From: Bacteroidales bacterium
GTDB lineage: Bacteria > Bacteroidota > Bacteroidia > Bacteroidales > JAFGXI01
Length of the DNA: 46,510 bases
Direction of reading: 5' to 3'
Assembly (NCBI GenBank): GCA_027064025.1
Contig: JAMOQL010000136.1
Coordinates: 1-46,510 of the forward strand
Position numbers and translations under genes: made by a program. Below are positions 1 to 8,309 of the stretch, piece after piece. Below the pieces are notes generated by a model that searched no databases, was not told where the DNA came from, and was given only the letters and a program-made list of their open reading frames with translations. The first letter of the stretch is position 1; each line of letters begins with the position of its first letter.

Positions 1-1484
1 GCGACATAACCTCCATCACCGCCAGAAACAGCCCAAGATGATTTTTTATTATTATCTAACATATCCAAATATGGAGAACCATTATCTTGACAGCCTCCTA
101 GAATTTCTCCTTTAGGACCACAATCTATTCCATAAAACTGAGTTACTCCATAATTCTTAATTAAGGGAGAAAAAGTATCTCCGCCATCATAACTTCCAAA
201 AACACCACCATCATTAGTAAAATAAACAGTCTGATTATTAGCATAATCTGGATGAAAAACAATATTATGTTGATCAGCATGAACGTATTTTAGGTCTGCA
301 AATTCCATCCAAAAAGAAATTTGCTCAAAAGCATTTGCTTCTGACCATGTCCATAAATCTACACCCCCCATAATTACCTTACCTGGATCATCTGGATATA
401 CAGCAATAATATTATCATAAGACCCTTGACTATTAGATCCAAAAGGATTTACACTTGGACTTTGTTGTGCAACAAGCGCTTCCCACGTTTCTCCTGCATC
501 TTTAGATTGATACAACTGAAAATACTTATCGTATTGGTAATATGAACAAAAAGCATACACATAGTTTAAATCTGAAGGAGCAACGGCTAATTCTATTCTA
601 TTAAATCCAGAATCTAAACCAGGAATTGTATATTCACTTCCTCCATTTTTTATAGTATAAATATGTGAAGCAGTACTAAAAACAATAGTATTATTATTAG
701 CAATCTTTACATCCACAATATTAGATTTTGTTGAAAGTGTTTCCCATGTATCTCCTTTGGTCGTCGATATAAAAAGTCCATTATTTGTTGCTGCATATAA
801 ACTATTTGTAGCAGGATCTATTATTAACTCATTTACATAATCAAAATTTAAAGCATTATCGGTAGACGGTAAAACATCGAAAGTAATTCCATCTGAGGAT
901 TTCCAAATACCAGATCCTGTAAACCCTGTTGATGTACTATTTATACCACTCAAACCTGCAAAATATTCACCAGTACCCACGTATATATTTCCTTCATTAT
1001 CTTGGCACATTGCAGAAATTGCAATATTCCCCATATCTGATTGATCTACAGGAACCCAAGATTGCCCTCCTGTTGTAGACTTCCATATACCACCAGCAAC
1101 TCCACCAGACCATAATGTAGTATTATCTCTATTATCTATTAAGAAAGCTCTTGTCCTTCCTCCAACATCATCTGGCCCAACAAATTGCCAGTTCATATTA
1201 TCTTCCGAAACATTCTTATTCTGTTCCGATTGCTCAACAGATTGTTTTGCTAAATCTAAATCTTTTCTTGTGATTGTCCCTGTGGCAGGATTCACTCTTC
1301 TTTCAGAAATCCACTCCGCTGCACCTCTAGCAGAATAATCACTTTCGTTAGCGTTTATTCCGCTTCTCACTTTATACGTGTTTGCAACCGAATTTCCGTC
1401 ATTAACATCATTTAATAAAAGGATTGACAACCCACCGAAGATTGCAACAGCCATAAAGCTTAATAGTAATTGTTTAGTTTTCAT
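1..1484 (-). CDS. Secreted BNR/sortilin-like beta-propeller protein, 3' end outside the window
   Basis: The frame is open from an ATG at 1484 to the left edge (about 494 codons, no stop), so this is a 5' fragment of a longer gene. The product begins with a basic and hydrophobic signal segment (MKTKQLLLSFMAVAIFGG). From about residue 90 it shows repeated Asp-box-like motifs of BNR/VPS10-type propellers, such as STTGGQSW, STTKGDTW, SKDAGETW and SYDGGDTF. Large Bacteroidota proteins of this type usually carry a C-terminal T9SS sorting domain; that end cannot be seen here. The product is probably exported and surface-attached or released. No catalytic function can be assigned: such propellers occur in glycosidase-like and in purely binding proteins. 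It sits alone, upstream of nothing else on its strand within the window. Confidence 0.8.
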   Translation of the reverse strand, partial: MKTKQLLLSFMAVAIFGGLSILLLNDVNDGNSVANTYKVRSGINANESDYSARGAAEWISERRVNPATGTITRKDLDLAKQSVEQSEQNKNVSEDNMNWQFVGPDDVGGRTRAFLIDNRDNTTLWSGGVAGGIWKSTTGGQSWVPVDQSDMGNIAISAMCQDNEGNIYVGTGEYFAGLSGINSTSTGFTGSGIWKSSDGITFDVLPSTDNALNFDYVNELIIDPATNSLYAATNNGLFISTTKGDTWETLSTKSNIVDVKIANNNTIVFSTASHIYTIKNGGSEYTIPGLDSGFNRIELAVAPSDLNYVYAFCSYYQYDKYFQLYQSKDAGETWEALVAQQSPSVNPFGSNSQGSYDNIIAVYPDDPGKVIMGGVDLWTWSEANAFEQISFWMEFADLKYVHADQHNIVFHPDYANNQTVYFTNDGGVFGSYDGGDTFSPLIKNYGVTQFYGIDCGPKGEILGGCQDNGSPYLDMLDNNKKSSWAVSGGDGGYV

Positions 1485-1657
1485 ATAAATAAGATTACTA
1501 AGTAAATTTATTTTAACATTTTTTATGAAAAGGCAATATACGAATATTTTTTGATAGATAAAATGTTTTTATTTAATTCTAATAATATCTTTTATATACA
1601 AAAAATAGAATATGAAAACCCTTTAATAATTAGACAGATAAATTTTATTATATATTA

Positions 1658-2500
1658 TTAAACATGCTTTTCTGCATGATAAGACGACCTTATTAAGGCC
1701 CCACTTTCGACCATAGAAAAACCTTTATCGAAAGCGATTCTTTTTAAATCTAAGAATTCTTCTTCTGGAACAAACCGTTGTACAGAAATATGGTTATTGG
1801 TTGGTTGTAAATATTGCCCAATAGTTATTATCTTACAATTTACTTCTAATAAATCATCCATTAATTGCAAAACTTCTTCTGTATCTTCACCCAAACCTAG
1901 CATAATTCCAGATTTGGTTGTAATTCCTTTCTTTTGTAAATAGTTAAGTACTTCTAGGCTTCGATTGTATTTTGCTCGAGATCGTATCTGATCTGACAAA
2001 CGTGCAACAGTTTCAAGATTGTGAGAGACGACTTCTGGCTTTACTTCAATAATCTTATCTAAAAGTTTCGTCTGCCCATCGAAATCAGGAATAAGAGTTT
2101 CCATGGTCACCTTTGGATTAAGTTCCCTAACCTTATTTACGACTTCTGCCCAGAAACCAGCTCCTTTATCATCTAAATCATCTCTATCTACAGAGGTTAG
2201 TACACAATGTTTTAGATTCATCAGCTTAACTGATTTTGCAATTCTAAGGGGTTCGTCAGGATCTGGAATTAAAGGTTTCCCTGTTTTTACGGAACAGAAT
2301 TTACAAGACCGGGTACATATGTCTCCAAGAATCATGAATGTAGAAGTTCCTAGCGACCAACATTCAGCTAGATTAGGACAATTTCCACTTTCGCAAATAG
2401 TATGTAAATTATTTTCTTTAACAATTTCCTTTGTACGAATGTATTGTTTTCCAAAAGGAATCTTAATCTTAGGTTTATTAGGATCTATTTTCCGCTTCAT
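1658..2500 (-). CDS. lipA: Lipoyl synthase LipA
   Basis: Radical SAM enzyme that inserts two sulfurs into protein-bound octanoyl groups to make the lipoyl cofactor of 2-oxoacid dehydrogenases and the glycine cleavage system. The 280-residue length is normal for the family. The auxiliary-cluster cysteines are C36, C41 and C47 (CESGNCPNLAEC). The radical SAM CX3CX2C is C62, C66 and C69 (CTRSCKFC). The C-terminal RSSYHAE holds the conserved RSSY serine that ligates the auxiliary cluster. The start at 2500 precedes the typical N-terminal basic stretch and lies about 27 bases from a TACTTTTG promoter box. No lipB or lplA is in the window, so the octanoyl donor route is unknown. Confidence 0.97.
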   Translation of the reverse strand: MKRKIDPNKPKIKIPFGKQYIRTKEIVKENNLHTICESGNCPNLAECWSLGTSTFMILGDICTRSCKFCSVKTGKPLIPDPDEPLRIAKSVKLMNLKHCVLTSVDRDDLDDKGAGFWAEVVNKVRELNPKVTMETLIPDFDGQTKLLDKIIEVKPEVVSHNLETVARLSDQIRSRAKYNRSLEVLNYLQKKGITTKSGIMLGLGEDTEEVLQLMDDLLEVNCKIITIGQYLQPTNNHISVQRFVPEEEFLDLKRIAFDKGFSMVESGALIRSSYHAEKHV

Positions 2501-2527
2501 TATACTCTAATTATTATTATTAAAACA

Positions 2528-2535
2528 CAAAAGTA
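2528..2535 (-). promoter_or_regulatory. Putative -7 promoter box of lipA
   Basis: Reads TACTTTTG on the minus strand, matching the Bacteroidota sigma-factor -7 consensus TAnnTTTG. I see no good -33 TTG at the right distance, so this is a partial match only. Confidence 0.35.
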
Positions 2536-2577
2536 AAGTTTTATGAAACAGAATTCTATTAAATAGAAGGAAATATA

Positions 2578-3393
2578 TTACTGATTATTTATTCTTTGCT
2601 CTCTTTTTTTCCCAAATCGATAAGCAATGAACATTGTGAAAATATATTGTTTATTCTCGCTATATGCCATTAAAGGAAGTTGCTTATGATAGAAATCAAA
2701 TACAGTTCCAATTTCTAAAGTATTAATTGCTTTATATGTTTTATTGATATTAAAACTAAAAGCTAGTTTAATATACCCCCCAAAAACAGGTTCTAATTCG
2801 TCGAACCCTTTAAAAAATGATCCTCCACTATATATTTGACCAGGATTGAGGATCTCCTCCTTATCAAATTTTTCGGATTCAAACAAAACACGATTATCAA
2901 AATCAAATCCTTTTATAACATCAAAATAAACGGGCTTCAACATTCCTAGACTCGCTCCTAGAGTATAATAAAAGCTAATTACGATACCATTTTTTGCATA
3001 TTTCCCAAATAACTCTTTCTGCTTACCATAACCTGTTCTAAGGATTAAAAGTTGATTTAGTTTCCCATAAACAAATTTTGATTGATTAGCATATAAACTA
3101 GACATCCTTTGTTCTTTAGGGTGCTTATACCATACTAAGTCAATATCAATTAAGCGAGATCTAAATCCATCTATTCTTTTACTAAATCTAAAACCTGTAG
3201 CATAACCATTAGAATTCAGCATAAAAACTAAAGAACGAGAATCTTTGTTATAATCTAATTCATCAATTAAAGTTGATTGTGAAAAAGAACAGTAATTAAA
3301 TATTAATATAAACAACAAAACCAAGACATTACTAAAATATCTTGATTCATACTTGATTTTTAAAGTTGGTATTTTATCAAATACCTTATACAT
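2578..3393 (-). CDS. Predicted outer-membrane beta-barrel protein, function unknown
   Basis: Conserved-hypothetical type of about 271 residues. The frame extends up to an ATG at 3414, but the ATG at 3393 is preferred because it overlaps the stop codon of the small upstream lipoprotein gene (shared ATGTATAA), a translational-coupling arrangement. An unusual N-terminal basic stretch of about 20 residues precedes a hydrophobic signal segment ending near SFSQS. The remainder alternates aromatic and glycine-rich strands (for example GIVISFYYTLGASLGM) and ends in a strand with FMIAYRFGKK, which resembles an 8-12-strand barrel. The family cannot be named with confidence. Context suggests it works with the small lipoprotein. 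Confidence 0.7.
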   Translation of the reverse strand: MYKVFDKIPTLKIKYESRYFSNVLVLLFILIFNYCSFSQSTLIDELDYNKDSRSLVFMLNSNGYATGFRFSKRIDGFRSRLIDIDLVWYKHPKEQRMSSLYANQSKFVYGKLNQLLILRTGYGKQKELFGKYAKNGIVISFYYTLGASLGMLKPVYFDVIKGFDFDNRVLFESEKFDKEEILNPGQIYSGGSFFKGFDELEPVFGGYIKLAFSFNINKTYKAINTLEIGTVFDFYHKQLPLMAYSENKQYIFTMFIAYRFGKKREQRINNQ

Positions 3394-3514
3394 TTGTTGC
3401 TGTTTGCTCAACATCTATTTGACTATATGCCGCACAGTGATGAGTACTCTTACAAGATCCTAACAAAACAATAGAAAATGCAACGGCAACAACTACTATA
3501 ATCTTCTTTTTCAT
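3386..3514 (-). CDS. Tiny lipoprotein (42 residues) coupled to the barrel gene
   Basis: A short complete frame, ATG at 3514 to TAA at 3386-3388. It encodes a signal peptide (MKKKIIVVVAVAFSIVLLGS) ending in a lipobox with the modified cysteine at C21. A tail of only 21 residues follows and includes KSTHHCAAYSQ. The stop codon overlaps the start of the downstream barrel gene. Upstream at 3563-3592 is one of the best promoter matches in the window, supporting transcription from here. The mature peptide is too short to be an enzyme. A structural or assembly partner of the barrel is plausible but is inference. Confidence 0.72.
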   Translation of the reverse strand: MKKKIIVVVAVAFSIVLLGSCKSTHHCAAYSQIDVEQTATNV

Positions 3515-3562
3515 ACTAAATCTTTTTATACAAATTAATTATTGGTTTCATCTTTTGAGACA

Positions 3563-3592
3563 CAAAACTAAACAATTATTCGAAAACTTCAA
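3563..3592 (-). promoter_or_regulatory. Putative promoter of the lipoprotein-barrel unit
   Basis: On the minus strand a TTG (3592-3590) is followed after 19 bases by TAGTTTTG (3570-3563). This matches the Bacteroidota -33/-7 pattern in both elements and spacing. The predicted leader to the ATG at 3514 is about 40 bases. Confidence 0.5.
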
Positions 3593-3617
3593 TAATAATT
3601 TATTTTTTGTTATTTAA

Positions 3618-4535
3618 TTATCTATTACAGGCTTGAAAAATATTTTCCGTTTTCAATAATTTTCTAATTTTTTCTGTAATTTCAAAATTTTTTAACCCTC
3701 CCCATTTTGGAGCAATTAGCATATCTCTCGGAGATTCTGAGGAAAATCTTTCTAACACAATATCTGAACGAAGATGCCCTAAAAAAGAAACAACCTCTCG
3801 AACATAATCATCAACGGTAAACAAATTAAATTTTTCAGGATTCACAGAAAACTGCTTAGCCATAACTGTTCCTTTTATGATCTGAAGCTGATGTAACTTC
3901 AAAAATTCTATTGGTAATTTAGAAACTTGCTTTGCGTGTTCAATAAAATCATCTGACCCCTCTCCTTGTAGACCAATTATTAAATGTCCACCCAAGTGAA
4001 TTCCCTTATCTTTTAATAATTCATAAGCATCAATCGTATCTTGAAAAGTATGACATCGGTTAATTAGTTTTAGACTTTTATTAATAGTCGACTCTATACC
4101 TAGTTCCACAACTACATAATTCTCTTTGGCAAGTTCAGAAAGTAATTCTACAACTTTAATATTTATCGCATCAGGCCTTGTAGAAACAACTAAACCAATC
4201 ACTTTTGAATGAGATAAGGCTTGATTATACAAATCCGCCAAATGCTCAATTGTATCATAAGTATTGGTATAAGCCTGAAAGTATGCTAAATATTTCTGAG
4301 TTTTATATTTAGGTTCAAAGAAAGCAATTCCTTCTTCCAACTGTTCTCTAACAGATTTCTTAGCAGAGGTATGAGTTGGGTTAAAGGTTTCATTATTACA
4401 ATACGTACACCCCCCTCTCCCTTTACTACCATCTCTATTGGGACAAGTAAAACCACCGTCTACAGAAATCTTTTGAACTCTCTCGCCAAAAGTTTCTCGA
4501 ATATATTTACTGTATGAATTATATCGTTCTTCCAT
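3618..4535 (-). CDS. YhcC-like radical SAM protein (TIGR01212 family)
   Basis: 305 residues, the usual length. The N-terminus has the atypical radical SAM spacing of this family: C31, then C43 and C46 (CX11CX2C, within CPNRDGSKGRGGCTYC). Next come the SAM-domain motifs YFQAYTNTYD, VSTRPD and ELGIES, then HLIIGLQGE and LKLHQLQIIKGT. The family is widespread and was long uncharacterised; members are thought to act on RNA or another substrate, which I cannot decide from sequence. The gene follows the POT transporter on the same strand but is separated by a strong terminator, so it is probably transcribed independently. No clear promoter box was found in the short gap. Confidence 0.9.
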   Translation of the reverse strand: MEERYNSYSKYIRETFGERVQKISVDGGFTCPNRDGSKGRGGCTYCNNETFNPTHTSAKKSVREQLEEGIAFFEPKYKTQKYLAYFQAYTNTYDTIEHLADLYNQALSHSKVIGLVVSTRPDAINIKVVELLSELAKENYVVVELGIESTINKSLKLINRCHTFQDTIDAYELLKDKGIHLGGHLIIGLQGEGSDDFIEHAKQVSKLPIEFLKLHQLQIIKGTVMAKQFSVNPEKFNLFTVDDYVREVVSFLGHLRSDIVLERFSSESPRDMLIAPKWGGLKNFEITEKIRKLLKTENIFQACNR

Positions 4536-4547
4536 TTTGTTTCATTA

Positions 4548-4581
4548 AAAAGCCCTCCCAAATTATATGGAGAGGGCTTTT
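4548..4581 (-). terminator. Rho-independent terminator of the POT transporter gene
   Basis: Perfect 10-base arms AAAAGCCCTC (4548-4557) and GAGGGCTTTT (4572-4581). On the minus strand the hairpin ends in GGGCTTTTT. It lies just past the transporter stop at 4602 and before the next gene. Confidence 0.85.
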
Positions 4582-4601
4582 CTATATTAATATCTTAATA
4601 T

Positions 4602-6131
4602 TTATTCTGAGACTCTTTCAAGCCATTTTATCATAAAAAACATAGTAAACATTGATAATGCAGTTGCTCCTACAAATATTGTCCAAGTTGCCCAAATTGG
4701 AATAGATGTGTATAAAATAGCTCCAATAAATAGTAATTGATTACCAACCGCTGTTGCTCCTAACCACATTCCTTGCATTAACCCTTGATATTTAGGAGGT
4801 GCTACTTTCGAAACGAACGATATTCCTAAAGGAGAGATAAATAATTCAGCCACGGTCAACACAAAATATGTAAATACTAATAAGAATGGTGATACTTTTA
4901 AAGCATCGTTAAGAGGTGTTCCTCCTTCGACTGGGTTGATATCTGAGAAATTAGGCAAACCTAATGAGCCTACAGACATAATTACAAAAGCTAAAGAAGC
5001 AATACCCATACCTATAGCAATTTTTTTGGGAGTTGAAGGTTCAATTCCTCTTTTGTTAAGCCAAGCAAAAAGCCAAACAACCAATGGCGTTAAGAACACA
5101 ACAAAGAAAGGGTTCATAGCAGAGAAAGTCTCTGCAGACAAATTAAATTGACCTATTTTTAAATGAGTATAATCTCTTGCAAACATGGTCAAAGTTAATC
5201 CATTCTGATGAAATGAAAACCAAAAGAAAACAACAACACCAAATACAGCAAACAGAGCATACATTCTTTGTTTTACTTCTTTTATATCCATTTCTGTAAC
5301 TCCAGCAGCTTTATTACCTTCGGCTTTTTGTTTTGCACTTTGAGGATCTGGAAAGTGTTTTTTATTAACAACCCAAAACACAAAAGAAATAGCCATTGCT
5401 AAAATAGCAACAGCAAATGCATAATGAAACCCCGTTACAAATACTTCAAGATAACTATTTACAAATGTTCCCAAGTCTGTTACAGGGGCCTTACTGGCTG
5501 CGTCAGCCATAGTTTGTAATGTATTTGTTGCTTCAGGTGTAATTACGCCATCGGCATATGCATGGCACAGAGCTGGCAAATCCGCATTATAAACAAAATC
5601 ATGCTTTTCTAACCACCAATTCCTAACGCCAATTGCAGTAAAAGGGGCAAAAATTGCACCTACATTAATAAACATATAAAATAAAGAGAATCCTCTATCT
5701 CTCAATGATTCATATTTAGGATTATCATACATTTGCCCAACAAGTGCTTGTAAGTTTCCTTTGAATAAACCATTACCAAAAGAAATCACAAATAGAGCAA
5801 CTAATGTTAAGATTAAGAAAAAACTTTTATTCTCGGCTGTAATTGTAGAAGGGATAGACATCAAAACATAACCAAAAGACATAACTATAAGCCCTGCCAT
5901 AATAGTTGTTTTAAATTTCCCTGTTCTATCTGCTATTATTCCTCCGACTAGAGATAATACATAAATCAAGGCATAAAATACCGAGTATATGATACCTGCA
6001 TTTGAACCATCTAATCCAAATTTAGCCTGTAAAAACAATACTAGAATGGCCATCATTGTGTAGAAGCCAAAACGCTCGCCCATATTAGTCATTGCCGCTG
6101 CAATCAAACCTTTAGGATGTCCTTTAAACAT
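4602..6131 (-). CDS. POT/PTR2-family proton-coupled oligopeptide transporter
   Basis: An inner-membrane MFS transporter importing di- and tripeptides with protons. 509 residues with about 12-14 hydrophobic helices. The POT signature lies near the N-terminus (GERFGFYTMMAILVLFLQ, with the conserved E-R-F/Y pattern), and a second PTR2 block appears around residues 130-160 (GNGLFKGNLQALVGQMY, then GFSLFYMFINVGA). The extra hydrophilic stretch around residues 180-220 is an extracytoplasmic loop; such loops vary in bacterial members. Monocistronic: a promoter-like box lies about 35 bases upstream and a strong terminator follows. A peptide-importing lifestyle is common in Bacteroidota that degrade protein. 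Confidence 0.93.
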   Translation of the reverse strand: MFKGHPKGLIAAAMTNMGERFGFYTMMAILVLFLQAKFGLDGSNAGIIYSVFYALIYVLSLVGGIIADRTGKFKTTIMAGLIVMSFGYVLMSIPSTITAENKSFFLILTLVALFVISFGNGLFKGNLQALVGQMYDNPKYESLRDRGFSLFYMFINVGAIFAPFTAIGVRNWWLEKHDFVYNADLPALCHAYADGVITPEATNTLQTMADAASKAPVTDLGTFVNSYLEVFVTGFHYAFAVAILAMAISFVFWVVNKKHFPDPQSAKQKAEGNKAAGVTEMDIKEVKQRMYALFAVFGVVVFFWFSFHQNGLTLTMFARDYTHLKIGQFNLSAETFSAMNPFFVVFLTPLVVWLFAWLNKRGIEPSTPKKIAIGMGIASLAFVIMSVGSLGLPNFSDINPVEGGTPLNDALKVSPFLLVFTYFVLTVAELFISPLGISFVSKVAPPKYQGLMQGMWLGATAVGNQLLFIGAILYTSIPIWATWTIFVGATALSMFTMFFMIKWLERVSE

Positions 6132-6166
6132 ATTATATATTTTAGTTTAACATTTTTTAAGAAACA

Positions 6167-6174
6167 CAAAGATA
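6167..6174 (-). promoter_or_regulatory. Putative -7 box of the POT transporter gene
   Basis: Reads TATCTTTG on the minus strand, a full TAnnTTTG match 36 bases upstream of the ATG at 6131. No clear -33 element. Confidence 0.35.
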
Positions 6175-6243
6175 AAAATCTTTTTGAATAATAAAAGAGA
6201 TATTACATATATCGAAAATATTTTCTGGACAGAACAAATTACT

Positions 6244-6891
6244 CTATTTCGTGAATACATATGAAATAATATTTGCCCCCATCATCAATGCTTTTAAGCG
6301 AATCTCCTCTGGATCATTATGCACTTCTGGGTCTTCCCAACCATCGCCTAGATCGCACTGATAATCATAAAAACAAACTAAACGACCTTCGTAAATAATT
6401 CCAAAGCCTTGAGCTGGTAGGCCATCGTGTTCGTGAATCTTAGGTAATCCTGTATTAAACTCATATTTGGTATGATATATTGGATACGAAAAGGGTAATT
6501 CTACAAATTTGAGTTTAGGAAAAACTTTCTTCATTTCTCTACGGATATATTTGTCTAAACCATAATTATCAGAAATATGAAGAAACCCTCCTGCAATTAA
6601 ATAATTCCTAAGATTTAAGGCTTCAGATTCGGAAAAAATAACGTTACCGTGTCCTGTCATATGTACAAAAGGGAAGTCGAACAAATCAGGACTTCCAACT
6701 TCAACCGTTTCGGGCTCTTGGTCAATATTTGTATAAAGATTATTATTACAGAATCTAATTAAATTAGGTAAAGATGTAGGATTAGCATACCAATCGCCAC
6801 CACCATTATATTTTAGCAAACCCAACTTTACGGTGGTCTCTTGAGCAAGAGCCACATTTAAACTTAATAATATAATTATTAATATCCTCAC
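6244..6891 (-). CDS. DUF4159 domain protein, secreted
   Basis: 215 residues. The start codon is GTG at 6891-6889, the only sensible start, and the signal peptide (MRILIIILLSLNVALAQ) follows at once. The body matches the DUF4159 type: YNGGGDWYANPTSLPNLIRF near residue 30, FPFVHMTGHG, LRNYLIAGGFLHISDNYG, FVELPFSYPIYH, and a C-terminal GANIISYVFTK. The fold resembles glutamine-amidotransferase-like or ThuA-like proteins; no biochemical activity is known to me. It overlaps the preceding gene by four bases (GTGA), so the two are translated as a unit. Confidence 0.85.
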   Translation of the reverse strand: MRILIIILLSLNVALAQETTVKLGLLKYNGGGDWYANPTSLPNLIRFCNNNLYTNIDQEPETVEVGSPDLFDFPFVHMTGHGNVIFSESEALNLRNYLIAGGFLHISDNYGLDKYIRREMKKVFPKLKFVELPFSYPIYHTKYEFNTGLPKIHEHDGLPAQGFGIIYEGRLVCFYDYQCDLGDGWEDPEVHNDPEEIRLKALMMGANIISYVFTK

Positions 6892-7331
6892 TTATATATT
6901 TCTTCTTTTAACTTTTCAAAGTTAGCTTTTATTTTCTGAGTGGATTGATAACCCATCGAATTAAATAATATTTCTACCGTTTGTTCTTTAGCTTTAATAA
7001 AAACTTTTGTTGGCTTTACTTCTATTGATTCAATTTTTGAATAGTGAATAAGAGTTGGGTTCTTAAAATATGAATTTCGAAATCTAATATGTTCATCTGT
7101 GAATTGAACAAAAAGTTGGAATATCTCTTTTTCTGGAAATAAACTTGGTAGAGATATGATTAATACAAATGGTATTTGCAATAGTACAAACCAAAAACCA
7201 TATCCATCTTGCTGCCTATTATTAAAGGAATAAACAAACAGCAAAAAAAATACTATTCCCAAAACATAAGGAATTCTATATTTTGATTTTACGGGTTTAA
7301 TAAAACCTAAAAGTATTTTACTATTTTTCAT
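6888..7331 (-). CDS. Small membrane protein with PH-like C-terminal domain
   Basis: 147 residues. Two hydrophobic helices (about 21-36, IPYVLGIVFFLLFVYSF; about 45-65, FWFVLLQIPFVLIISL) precede a soluble beta-rich region (residues 75-147, with DEHIRFRNSYFKNPTLIHYS and IESIEVKPTKVFIKAK). This layout recalls bacterial PH-like (bPH) membrane proteins, but the assignment is tentative. The last codon overlaps the GTG of the DUF4159 gene, suggesting a two-gene operon. Confidence 0.65.
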   Translation of the reverse strand: MKNSKILLGFIKPVKSKYRIPYVLGIVFFLLFVYSFNNRQQDGYGFWFVLLQIPFVLIISLPSLFPEKEIFQLFVQFTDEHIRFRNSYFKNPTLIHYSKIESIEVKPTKVFIKAKEQTVEILFNSMGYQSTQKIKANFEKLKEEIYK

Positions 7332-7454
7332 TATTGCTTATTTATTTCATTATTTGACGCTCTAAACTAAAGTTTAATATCAGAATAACTAATACAAAAA
7401 TATTTATTAAAAGTGAATAAGTTGAAACATAAACGATCTTTTTTAAAATCAAGG

Positions 7455-7484
7455 GATGAAATTTCGAAATTTTGAGGTTTCATC
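7455..7484 (-). terminator. Possible terminator or palindrome after rsmE
   Basis: Arms GATGAAA (7455-7461) and TTTCATC (7478-7484) enclose part of a perfect 14-base palindrome AAATTTCGAAATTT (7459-7472). It lies directly after the rsmE stop codon. The T-rich run on the minus strand is broken, so termination is uncertain. Confidence 0.35.
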
Positions 7485-7486
7485 TT

Positions 7487-8188
7487 TTATTCATTAATAA
7501 ATGCTACCGACTGTACCGATGCAACTCCAGCCGTTTCGGTTCGCAATCTATAAGCCCCTAAGCTAAGAGGATAAATCCCCATTTTTTTTGAATGCTCAAT
7601 TTCTTCCATAGTAAAATCGCCCTCTGGTCCTATCATAATTAAAACGCGTTGTTTTACCGAAACCAATTGCTTTAAAGAATACTTATGTGTATCGTAACAA
7701 TGTGCCATAAGTTTTTTATCATAATCTAAATCCTGATTTAAGAAATTTTCAAGACTTGTTAAATCGTTTAATTTTGGATGAAAAGCTTTATGTGATTGTT
7801 TCATTGCAGACTCTATCACTTTCCTATAGCGATCTACTTTTATCTTAGTTCGTTCAGAATTTTTGGTCAATAAAGGCGTAATTTCATCAATCCCAATTTC
7901 TGTTGCTTTTTCGAGAAACCATTCAAACCTATCATTACTTTTTGTTGGTGAGATAGCTACATGCAGATAATAATCGTGTTTCTTTTGATATTCTTTTTTT
8001 AAAATATTTACAGAACAATACTTACTAGAAACTTCTGAGATCTCTGCATCGTAAAAATATCCGTTTCCATCAGTCAAAAATAATCTATCTCCTACCTTTA
8101 GTCTGAGAACCTTAGCTATATGTCTACTTTCTTGCTGGTCGAAAGTAAAATTTGGAGATTTAATATTTTGGGCATAAAATAATCGCAT
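7487..8188 (-). CDS. rsmE: 16S rRNA (uracil-1498-N3)-methyltransferase RsmE
   Basis: SAM-dependent SPOUT-class methyltransferase that methylates U1498 of 16S rRNA in the decoding region. 233 residues, normal length. The N-terminal PUA-like part contains ESRHIAKVLRLKVGDRLFLT. The SPOUT core has the family blocks EWFLEKATEIGIDEITPLLT, KVIESAMKQSHKAFHPKL, LIMIGPEGDFTMEEIE and LSLGAYRLRTETAGVASV, which build the knotted SAM site. The start gives MRLFYAQ, as in relatives. Divergent from the yfcE-like gene with a 121-base spacer. Confidence 0.95.
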   Translation of the reverse strand: MRLFYAQNIKSPNFTFDQQESRHIAKVLRLKVGDRLFLTDGNGYFYDAEISEVSSKYCSVNILKKEYQKKHDYYLHVAISPTKSNDRFEWFLEKATEIGIDEITPLLTKNSERTKIKVDRYRKVIESAMKQSHKAFHPKLNDLTSLENFLNQDLDYDKKLMAHCYDTHKYSLKQLVSVKQRVLIMIGPEGDFTMEEIEHSKKMGIYPLSLGAYRLRTETAGVASVQSVAFINE

Positions 8189-8274
8189 AATATGATATTA
8201 AATATAAAATGGTAAAGTTATTAAAAAATCACTCATATATCGTTCTAGAATTAACGCATTAAAGAAAGAATCTT

Positions 8275-8282
8275 TACTTTTG
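8275..8282 (+). promoter_or_regulatory. Putative -7 box of the yfcE-like gene
   Basis: TACTTTTG matches TAnnTTTG and sits 27 bases before the TTG start at 8310. A 7-base inverted repeat (TTTACTT at 8273-8279, AAGTAAA at 8292-8298) overlaps it and could be an operator. No good -33 box. Confidence 0.35.
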
Positions 8283-8309
8283 ATTTTTATTAAGTAAAAC
8301 AACAGTTTC

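Noticed and set aside
2103..2510. 135-codon open frame on the plus strand over lipA
   Set aside because: It is antisense to the well-supported lipA gene and its product has no signature; a shadow frame.
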